Assembly (NCBI RefSeq): GCF_013408295.1
Contig: NZ_JACBYQ010000001.1
Coordinates: forward strand, 1,550,001 to 1,614,000
Origin: Psychromicrobium silvestre
Lineage (GTDB): Bacteria; Actinomycetota; Actinomycetes; Actinomycetales; Micrococcaceae
Direction: 5' to 3'
Length of the DNA stretch: 64,000 bases
Shown: piece by piece, positions 57,911 to 64,000 of the stretch
Layout of the letters: every line of letters starts with the position of its first letter
Numbering within the stretch: position 1 is the stretch's first letter
Program-made: the position numbers and the translations under genes
The notes under the pieces: generated by a model
Seen by the model: the letters and a program-made list of their open reading frames with translations, nothing else
What the model was told of the DNA's origin: nothing
The model's database searches: none

Positions 57911-57962
57911 CTTAAACCACTGAGGGCCGGGAGCAGATGCTCCCGGCCCTCAGTGGTTTAAG
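57911..57962 (-). terminator. Perfect 25-bp hairpin after rplA
   Basis: CTTAAACCACTGAGGGCCGG plus GAGCA pairs perfectly with its complement at 57938-57962 around a 2-nt loop, 17 bp past the rplA stop. The A/T-rich ends could provide a U-tract on the minus strand (CTTAAACC reads GGTTTAAG). Longer than an ordinary terminator. Confidence 0.75.
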
Positions 57963-57979
57963 GATTCAGTACAGAGGAT

Positions 57980-58687
57980 TTAGGCCTCGGTCAGTACCTT
58001 GGTCACGTTCGGGTCCACGGTGATGCCGGGGCCGAAGGTGGTGCTCACGGTAGCCTTCTGCAGGTAGCGACCCTTAGAGGTGGACGGCTTCAAGCGAAGC
58101 ACCTCTTCGAGTGCTGCCGCGTAGTTCTCGGCGAGCTGCTGGTCGTCAAAGGACACCTTGCCGATGATGAAGTGCAGGTTCGAGTGCTTATCAACGCGGA
58201 AATCGATCTTGCCGCCCTTGATCTCCTCGACAGCCTTGGCCACGTCAACGGTAACGGTACCGGTCTTCGGGTTCGGCATTAGGTTACGCGGGCCCAGGAC
58301 CTTACCCAAGCGGCCAACCTTACCCATCAGGTCCGGGGTTGCCACGGCGGCGTCGAAGTCGGTCCAGCCACCGGAGATCTTTTCGATCAGGTCGTCGGAA
58401 CCGACGAAGTCGGCACCGGCCGCGATGGCGGCCTCGGCCCGGTCACCGGTTGCGAAAACCAGCACGCGAGCGGTCTTGCCGGTGCCGTGCGGTAGGTTCA
58501 CGGTGCCACGGACCATCTGGTCCGCTTTACGGGGGTCAACGCCCAAACGGAAGGCGACCTCCACGGTGGCATCGAACTTCGAAGGGTTGGTGTCCTTGGC
58601 CAGCTTAACGGCCTCAGCGGGGGCGTACTGCTTGCCCTCGTCGATCTTGGCTACTGCTGCCTCATATGCTTTGCTGCGCTTTGCCAT
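57980..58687 (-). CDS. rplA: 50S ribosomal protein L1
   Basis: 235 residues. [20 protein letters not shown] and the signature [14 protein letters not shown], with [18 protein letters not shown], identify L1. It should autoregulate the L11 operon by binding the message. It follows rplK by 104 bp and ends this unit with a strong hairpin. Confidence 0.98.
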   Translation of the reverse strand: MAKRSKAYEAAVAKIDEGKQYAPAEAVKLAKDTNPSKFDATVEVAFRLGVDPRKADQMVRGTVNLPHGTGKTARVLVFATGDRAEAAIAAGADFVGSDDLIEKISGGWTDFDAAVATPDLMGKVGRLGKVLGPRNLMPNPKTGTVTVDVAKAVEEIKGGKIDFRVDKHSNLHFIIGKVSFDDQQLAENYAAALEEVLRLKPSTSKGRYLQKATVSTTFGPGITVDPNVTKVLTEA

Positions 58688-58791
58688 GCTGCTATTTCTC
58701 CTTGTGCAGTTGTGGTCTGTCGGACCGCGCTGGGCCCTGCCACGTGCCCTCCCGAAAGGAAGGCTTCATTAGATTGTGTTAGCCGAAGGAA

Positions 58792-59223
58792 TTAACCTTC
58801 GACCGTGATGCCCATCGAGCGGGCGGTGCCGGCGATGATCTTGGCCGCAGCCTCGACGTCGTTGGCATTCAAATCAACCAGTTTCTGGGTGGCGATCTCG
58901 TTCACCTGAGCCTTGGTCAGCTTTGCGACCTTTACGGTGTGCGGAGTCGCAGAACCCTTAGCAACGCCAGCGGCCTTCTTAATCAGCTCAGCTGCCGGAG
59001 GGGTCTTGGTGATGAAGGTGAATGAACGGTCTTCATAAACCGTGATTTCCACCGGGATGACGTTTCCACGCTGTGATTCCGTCGCGGCGTTGTACGCCTT
59101 GCAGAATTCCATGATGTTAACACCGTGCTGACCAAGTGCGGGACCGATCGGCGGGGCCGGGTTAGCGGCGCCTGCCTGGATCTGCAACTTGATGAGGCCG
59201 GTGACTTTCTTTTTGGGAGCCAC
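58792..59223 (-). CDS. rplK: 50S ribosomal protein L11
   Basis: 143 residues from GTG 59223 (GAAGGA upstream), giving the usual [20 protein letters not shown] start. The proline-rich N-terminal [15 protein letters not shown] and the C-terminal RNA-binding AARSMG-like ending ([14 protein letters not shown]) are complete. Upstream in-frame codons are not used. Confidence 0.97.
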
Positions 59224-59374
59224 TTCAGGTCCTTCTCTCAATTGCTGTCCTCAGCTGCAGGAGCGCACCTGAGGGTCATTCCGTTCGGTCGTCATGGCAA
59301 GACGGCCGATTAGGTCGCCCCTCGTCTAAAGCATGACAAGAGACAACTAAGTCTTTTGGAACCTACTAAGTCTA

Positions 59375-60202
59375 CTAGATCTTGGTGACTTGGCTGAACG
59401 AAAGGGTAACCGGGGTCTCTCGCTCGAACAGGGACACCAGAACAACCAGGGTCTGAGACTCCGGCTTGATCTCGGAAATCGTGGCCGGAAGGGTCTCGAA
59501 CGGACCTTCCTTGACGATGACGGACTCGCCGATTTCGAAGTCCACCGCGATCGGCGCCTGAGCAGCCTTGGTGGCCGAGCCCTTCGCGGAACCTTCCGCC
59601 TGCTCTTCTTCGAAGACCGGTGCCAGCATAGAGAACACTTCATCCAGCCGCAACGGAACAGGGTTGTGCGCATTGCCCACAAATCCGGTAACACCAGGGG
59701 TATGGCGGACAACGCCCCAGGAAGCGTCGGTCAGATCCATCCGCACCAAAACGTAACCAGGGATACGAACCCGATTGACCACCTTGCGCTGAGCGTTCTT
59801 AATCTCGACGACTTCTTCCATCGGGACCTGGATCTCGAAGATGTGCTCTTCCATGTTGAGCGACTGGATACGGGTTTCCAGATTCGCCTTGACCCGGTTT
59901 TCGTAGCCGGCGTAGGAGTGAATGACGTACCAGTCACCCTCTTGGCGGCGCAGTTTCGACTTGAACTCTTCAGCAGGGTCCACAGCCGGAGCGGCTTCTT
60001 CGGCCTGTTCGCTCTGCTCAGCCGACTCATCGCCCTCTTCGGCCGACTCATCGCCCTCTTCGGCCGACTCATCGCTCTGCTCGGCCTGCTCTGCGTCCTC
60101 GACTGAGGCAGCGTCAGGCTCAGCCGCCTCGCTCTCCTGCACACTCGCTTCGTCGGTCTCGGAGAGTGTCTCTTCGGTAATCTCGAGCTCCTGCTCAGAC
60201 AC
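59375..60202 (-). CDS. nusG: Transcription antitermination factor NusG with acidic N-terminal extension
   Basis: 275 residues, about 95 more than E. coli NusG. The NGN domain starts near residue 90 ([20 protein letters not shown]) and includes [20 protein letters not shown]. The KOW domain has [18 protein letters not shown]. The first 85 residues are Glu/Ser/Ala rich and include a threefold DESAEEG-type repeat. NusG binds RNA polymerase and couples it to ribosomes or Rho. Long acidic extensions are frequent in actinobacterial NusG. It follows secE by 71 bp. Confidence 0.97.
   Translation of the reverse strand: MSEQELEITEETLSETDEASVQESEAAEPDAASVEDAEQAEQSDESAEEGDESAEEGDESAEQSEQAEEAAPAVDPAEEFKSKLRRQEGDWYVIHSYAGYENRVKANLETRIQSLNMEEHIFEIQVPMEEVVEIKNAQRKVVNRVRIPGYVLVRMDLTDASWGVVRHTPGVTGFVGNAHNPVPLRLDEVFSMLAPVFEEEQAEGSAKGSATKAAQAPIAVDFEIGESVIVKEGPFETLPATISEIKPESQTLVVLVSLFERETPVTLSFSQVTKI
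60021..60083 (-). repeat. Three tandem 21-bp repeats in the nusG N-terminus
   Basis: GCCGACTCATCGCCCTCTTCG is present twice identically and once with two changes (60021-60041, 60042-60062, 60063-60083), each encoding a seven-residue acidic unit. Length may vary between strains. Confidence 0.8.
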
Positions 60203-60273
60203 GTTGCTTCCTGCTTTCGTAGTTCATTAACCCAAGCCAGCGCAGCCAGCCGGGCGTCGCCGTCGGGCGCTCT

Positions 60274-60576
60274 TTACTTCTCGACCGACCCACTGCCACC
60301 GAACAACCATCCGACCCCTAGGCCGAACACCGTATCGAGAGCAACCGTGATGCCAATCATGATGATCACGAAGACCAAGACCACCACGGTGTAGTTGACA
60401 AGTTCCTTGCGAGTGGGCGTGACCACCTTGCGGAGTTCGCCGATGATCTGACGAACGAAGAGCGCAATGCGTCCGAAGAAGCCCGGTCGGGCCCCTTTAG
60501 CTTTGCTGCCCGAGGCGTCCTTGCCAGTTTTTTTGGCGGGACGATCCGGGGAGCTGCTGGCAGCTGTATCGGTCAA
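60274..60576 (-). CDS. secE: Preprotein translocase subunit SecE
   Basis: 100 residues from TTG 60576, chosen for the AGGCAGGA upstream and because relatives start near TDTAAS; the open frame continues further but covers the tRNA gene. A basic Ser/Lys-rich N-terminus, GFFGRIALFVRQIIGELRKV, PTRKEL and one membrane helix (YTVVVLVFVIIMIGITVALD) identify SecE. It links the SecY channel halves. Located between tRNA-Trp and nusG, as in most bacteria. Confidence 0.93.
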   Translation of the reverse strand: MTDTAASSSPDRPAKKTGKDASGSKAKGARPGFFGRIALFVRQIIGELRKVVTPTRKELVNYTVVVLVFVIIMIGITVALDTVFGLGVGWLFGGSGSVEK

Positions 60577-60617
60577 CTGTCCTGCCTTACTCGTCGAGTT
60601 ACGGTGTGGATCGTGCG

Positions 60618-60690
60618 CAGGGCAGACAGGACTCGAACCTGCAACCTGCGGTTTTGGAGACCGCTGCGCTACCAATTGCGCCACTACCCT
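60618..60690 (-). tRNA. tRNA-Trp (anticodon CCA)
   Basis: 73 nt, no encoded CCA tail. The acceptor stem AGGGTAG/CTGCCCT (with one G-U), the D arm GGCGCAATTGGTAGCGC, the anticodon loop CTCCAAA in GCGGT-stem context and the T arm with GGTTCGAGTCC are all readable. The anticodon CCA decodes UGG. It lies 41 bp upstream of secE. Confidence 0.95.
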
Positions 60691-60773
60691 AGGTTGGGAT
60701 GTTGACTTCATCCCCACATTTGCGGGGACCATGAAGGCGCGAACCATCATGGTGATTTCAACACCGGGAACCA

Positions 60774-60803
60774 AGTCTACGCAATCTAACCGACAACGTC
60801 GAA
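60774..60803 (-). promoter_or_regulatory. Candidate promoter of tRNA-Trp-secE-nusG
   Basis: On the minus strand, TTCGAC (60798-60803) and TAGACT (60774-60779) are 18 bp apart, about 80 nt upstream of the tRNA. The spacer to the divergent aminotransferase is 183 bp. Based on consensus similarity only. Confidence 0.35.
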
Positions 60804-60873
60804 CTCGACCTTCCAAACGCCTAGAGTGAAGGTAAGCAAGGCTCCTCACCCGAACCACCGCGAAGGAACAAAC

Positions 60874-62058
60874 ATGACCTCCAGCCGCATCTCGCAACGC
60901 ATCGGATCGATCGCGGAATCCGCAACCTTAGCCGTCGATGCCAAGGCCAAAGCCCTCAAAGCTGCGGGCCGTCCGGTGATCAGCTTCGGCGCGGGCGAAC
61001 CCGATTTCCCCACCCCGGACTACATCGTTGAGGCGGCCATTGCGGCGGCAAGGGATCCGAAGAACCACCGATACTCCCCCGCTGGTGGGCTGCCCGAGCT
61101 GCGCGAAGCCATTGCGGTGCAGACCCTGCGGGACAGCGCTTACAGCATCGATGCCTCTCAGGTTTTGGTCACCAATGGCGGCAAGCAGGCGGTTTACCAG
61201 GCCTTCGCTACGCTGCTTGACCCGGGCGACGAGGTGCTAGTGCCAAGCCCGTTCTGGACCACCTACCCGGAGGCCATCCGGCTGGCCGGTGGGGTGCCTG
61301 TCGAGGTCTTTGCGGGAGCCGATCAAGGCTATTTGGTAACTCTTGAGCAGTTGGAGGCGGCGCTGACCCCCCGCACCAAGGTGCTCCTGTTCGTCTCGCC
61401 CTCCAACCCGACCGGAGCGGTGTACTCGGCCGAGCAAACTCGACAGATCGGCCAGTGGGCAGCCTCAAAGGGGCTGTGGGTGGTCAGTGATGAGATCTAT
61501 CAGCATCTGACCTACGACGGCGTGCCCTTCACTTCCATTGCGGCCGCGGCTCCCGAATTGGCCGACCGAGTGGTTCTGGTGAATGGGGTGGCAAAGACCT
61601 ATGCCATGACCGGTTGGCGGGTGGGCTGGATGATTGGGCCGAAGGACGTGGTGAAGGCCGCGACCAACCTGCAATCGCATGCCACTTCCAATGTTTCCAA
61701 TGTTTCGCAGCGGGCCGCGCTGGCTGCGGTCTCCGGTTCGCTGGACGCCGTGCACGAAATGGGGCTGGCCTTTGACCGGCGCCGAAAGACCATAGTGGCC
61801 GGGCTGAACCAGATCGCGGGCGTGGACTGCCCCACCCCGCACGGTGCTTTCTATGCTTACGCCGACGTCACCGAGCTTCTGCAACGGAAGCAGTTGGACA
61901 GTTCCGCTGCCCTGGCTTCGCTCATTCTGGACGAGGTAGAGGTGGCAGTGGTGCCAGGCGAGGCTTTCGGGCCGAGCGGCTACCTGCGACTGTCTTATGC
62001 CCTGGGCGACGACGATCTGGCCGAAGGGGTGCGACGGCTTCAGGAGTTCTTGGCCTGA
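60874..62058 (+). CDS. Class I/II aminotransferase (aspartate aminotransferase-like)
   Basis: 394 residues from ATG 60874 (GAAGGA upstream); the frame opens earlier without a ribosome site. PLP-enzyme fold type [30 protein letters not shown] and the PLP Lys in [25 protein letters not shown] carries the substrate-carboxylate Arg. Probably transfers the amino group of aspartate to 2-oxoglutarate. Such genes commonly sit next to secE in Arthrobacter relatives. Confidence 0.93.
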   Translation: MTSSRISQRIGSIAESATLAVDAKAKALKAAGRPVISFGAGEPDFPTPDYIVEAAIAAARDPKNHRYSPAGGLPELREAIAVQTLRDSAYSIDASQVLVTNGGKQAVYQAFATLLDPGDEVLVPSPFWTTYPEAIRLAGGVPVEVFAGADQGYLVTLEQLEAALTPRTKVLLFVSPSNPTGAVYSAEQTRQIGQWAASKGLWVVSDEIYQHLTYDGVPFTSIAAAAPELADRVVLVNGVAKTYAMTGWRVGWMIGPKDVVKAATNLQSHATSNVSNVSQRAALAAVSGSLDAVHEMGLAFDRRRKTIVAGLNQIAGVDCPTPHGAFYAYADVTELLQRKQLDSSAALASLILDEVEVAVVPGEAFGPSGYLRLSYALGDDDLAEGVRRLQEFLA

Positions 62059-62100
62059 GTTCGCTAAGTCTGAGTTCGCCCAACTTAAGTTCACCCAGCC
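62056..62100. repeat. Three imperfect 15-bp tandem repeats after the aminotransferase
   Basis: TGAGTTCGCTAAGTC, TGAGTTCGCCCAACT and TAAGTTCACCCAGCC lie head to tail. The first includes the stop codon of the aminotransferase. GAGTTCGC is also the core of repeat family C. Confidence 0.55.
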
Positions 62101-62112
62101 TGCTGGGCCGGA

Positions 62113-62751
62113 TCAGAGTAACTTCCGGTTCGCGGCCCAGCGGGTCAGTTCGTGCCGAGAGGAAAGCTGGAGTTTGCGCAGCACGGCGGACACATGGGTC
62201 TCCACCGTCTTGACCGAAATGAACAGTTGCTTCGCGGTTTCTTTATAGCTGTAGCCGCGAGCGATCAGCCGCATTACCTCGCCCTCCCTTGCGGACAGCC
62301 GGTCCAACTCGTCATCCACTGCAATGCCGGTACTGCCGAAGGCATCCAGGACGAAACCCGCCAGTCGGGGCGAGAAGACCGCGTCCCCACCGGCCACGGT
62401 CCGCACCGCCGCGGAAATCTCCGCCCCGGAGCTAGCCTTGGTCACGTAGCCGCGAGCTCCGGCCCTAATTACCGAGACCACATCCTCTGCCGCGTCGGAG
62501 ACACTCAGGGCCAGGAACTTTACTTCGCCGAGCAGCGCCAGGGAGCCTTCAATCACCTCGCGCCCGCCGCCGCCCCTGCCGCCGGGCAGATGCACATCGA
62601 GCAACACCACCTCCGGGCGATGCTCGGCGATCGCGGCAACCGCCTCCTCGACGGTAGCCGCCTCGGCCAGCACCAGCAGGTCTGGTTCCAGATCGGCCTT
62701 CAGGCCGGACCGGAAGATGGCGTGGTCATCGACCACTACAACCTTTGTCAT
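62113..62751 (-). CDS. LuxR/NarL-family response regulator
   Basis: 212 residues. Receiver domain with VVVDDHAIFR, the phospho-Asp in VVLLDVHLPG (about 54) and the conserved Lys in GYVTKASSG. The C-terminal helix-turn-helix is LSAREGEVMRLIARGYSYKE then LFISVKTVETHVSAVLRKL. It overlaps the kinase stop by 4 nt, so kinase and regulator are coupled and form a cognate pair. Confidence 0.95.
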   Translation of the reverse strand: MTKVVVVDDHAIFRSGLKADLEPDLLVLAEAATVEEAVAAIAEHRPEVVLLDVHLPGGRGGGGREVIEGSLALLGEVKFLALSVSDAAEDVVSVIRAGARGYVTKASSGAEISAAVRTVAGGDAVFSPRLAGFVLDAFGSTGIAVDDELDRLSAREGEVMRLIARGYSYKETAKQLFISVKTVETHVSAVLRKLQLSSRHELTRWAANRKLL

Positions 62752-63989
62752 GCTGATTTTTCCTCCTGCTCAGCCGCACGCAGCGGCAACTTCAGCTGCA
62801 CCTCGGTACCGTCTTCCGAAGAGTTAATAACCGCCGTCCCACCATGTCGCTGCATCCGTCCGATCACCGACTCCCGAACTCCCAGCCGGTCGGCCGGCAC
62901 CTTCGAAATCTCAAAGCCGGGGCCCCGATCCCTAATGAACACCTCGGCAACGTCCGCCGTGGCTTCCAGGTACACCGAAACACTCGTTCCGGCATGGCGC
63001 ACCGCATTCAAAATCGCCTCTCGACTGGCCTGCGCAAGTGCCTCCACGCCGTCGTCCATTACAGCGTCTCCCACCGCGATCAGTTCCACCGGCACACCGT
63101 GGGTGTCTTCCAGCTCGGCCGTGATCGCTTTCAAGCGGGCCACCAAGTTGGTCGGGTTCCGGCTGGCGTCTTGGTAAATCCAGTCCCGTAGCTCTCGCTC
63201 CTGGGCTCGCGCTAGGGTGAGAACATCCTGTTCGGAACCCGCCTTGCGCTGGATCAAAGCCAGGGTTTGCAGCACCGAGTCATGCAGGTGCGCTGCGATC
63301 TCCGCTCGTTCGGTCTCCCGTACCCTGGCGGCACGTTCCTCTTGCAGGTCTCGCCAAAGCCGCAGCGCCCAGGGAGTCAAGACCATCCCGACCCCGGCCA
63401 GCACGGCGAAGGCTGCGACCAATGCGGGCAGCACCCGATCCCAACCACCACCGCCAGTAACTAAAACGATGACACCGAGAGCCACGAGGACCAGCCCAGC
63501 CAGCAGGCGAAGCAGACCGAAGGGGCTACTCCGTTTGCTGCCTTCGGGCAGAACCGAGTTGAGCAGGGTGGCTCGACGAGTGGCATCTAATTGCAGCCAA
63601 ACCAAGACCGCGCCTACCGCGATCACCGCAATGGGCAGTACCACCCCGAGTTGCAGATTCACCCCGAGCAATTGGACCAGAAAGAGCAGGGCGGCAATCA
63701 GCAACACGGCACCAATCACCACTTCTTTGGTGCCTCTGCGCTGCCAGATTCTATTGGCGTCCTCCAGTAGCTGGCGGGGTCGCGCCTCGGCTCCGCCCGG
63801 GGCTCCAGGTTCCGGCACCAGCGCCCAGAGCCAGAGGTAGAAAAGAATCCCTGCGCCGAAGAAAAGAGACGATAGGACCATGCCGAGCCGGACGGTGGAA
63901 ACCCGCCAGCCTAGGTGCTCGGCAAGACCAGCACACACACCGGCGACCTTCCGGTCGGTGCTGCGGGTCAATGCGGGTCTGGCTACCAT
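62748..63989 (-). CDS. PspC-domain sensor histidine kinase
   Basis: 413 residues. An N-terminal PspC domain (TRSTDRKVAGVCAGLAEHLG then LWLWALVPEP) is followed by membrane helices at about 95-115, 120-145, 165-185 and 190-210. The HisKA_3 box has the phospho-His in IAAHLHDSVLQTLAL. The ATPase has EAILNAVRHAGT and RDRGPGFEIS. PspC-type kinases with LuxR regulators resemble envelope-stress systems such as LiaSR and its actinobacterial relatives. The likely input is cell-envelope condition; the regulon is unknown. Confidence 0.93.
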   Translation of the reverse strand: MVARPALTRSTDRKVAGVCAGLAEHLGWRVSTVRLGMVLSSLFFGAGILFYLWLWALVPEPGAPGGAEARPRQLLEDANRIWQRRGTKEVVIGAVLLIAALLFLVQLLGVNLQLGVVLPIAVIAVGAVLVWLQLDATRRATLLNSVLPEGSKRSSPFGLLRLLAGLVLVALGVIVLVTGGGGWDRVLPALVAAFAVLAGVGMVLTPWALRLWRDLQEERAARVRETERAEIAAHLHDSVLQTLALIQRKAGSEQDVLTLARAQERELRDWIYQDASRNPTNLVARLKAITAELEDTHGVPVELIAVGDAVMDDGVEALAQASREAILNAVRHAGTSVSVYLEATADVAEVFIRDRGPGFEISKVPADRLGVRESVIGRMQRHGGTAVINSSEDGTEVQLKLPLRAAEQEEKSA

Positions 63990-64000
63990 GCTTCGATTCA

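Overview
The window comes from a moderately GC-rich actinobacterium, most likely Micrococcaceae (Arthrobacter, Psychromicrobium or Renibacterium relatives). The evidence is actinobacterial: a PspC-type sensor kinase, long charged or Gly/Arg-rich tails on ribosomal proteins S5, S3, L29 and L10, a sunset-type C-terminal extension on L4, and an acidic N-terminal extension on NusG. The family assignment is inference; no 16S rRNA is present.

The backbone is a minus-strand run of transcription and translation genes read from about 60.7 kb down to 2.5 kb: tRNA-Trp, secE, nusG, rplK, rplA; rplJ, rplL; rpoB, rpoC; rpsL, rpsG, fusA, tuf; rpsJ to rpsQ (S10 operon); rplN to rplO (spc operon); and secY, adk, map. 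It is interrupted at operon junctions. Between rplA and rplJ lie an HdeD-like protein and GNAT acetyltransferases. Between rplL and rpoB lie a glycosidase locus, a thiolase, an ALF-repeat surface protein module and a decayed protease. Between rpoC and rpsL lie a secreted nuclease and a membrane-anchored protein. Between rpsQ and rplN lie a TetR-controlled SDR/ligase cluster and a phosphoesterase. No S14 gene lies between rplE and rpsH, and infA/rpmJ/alpha-operon genes do not follow map.

Three families of short palindromic dispersed repeats (called A, B and C here) sit just downstream of map, rpsQ, tuf, rplL and rplA, the points where the conserved order is broken or a transcription unit ends. 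Strong intrinsic terminators also mark these ends. The rplJ leader carries a terminator with a possible competing antiterminator, and the rpoB-rpoC spacer has interlocking inverted repeats.

The most unusual locus is about 39.9-43.7 kb. It encodes a 1082-residue exported protein with two arrays of ALF-type repeats, two long alanine-rich coils and a hydrophobic C-terminal hairpin. A 62-residue two-helix membrane protein is coupled to it by a TAATG overlap. The pair is bracketed by oppositely oriented repeats and resembles an uncharacterised effector/partner module. Beside it lies a chymotrypsin-like protease gene broken by an in-frame amber codon and two frameshifts. Other remnants are an alpha-mannosidase with its catalytic domain deleted and a fragment of a SAM-dependent methyltransferase.

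The left edge carries a plus-strand sugar ABC importer (two permeases, the first partial, and a lipoprotein). The right edge carries an aminotransferase and a PspC-kinase/LuxR-regulator pair.
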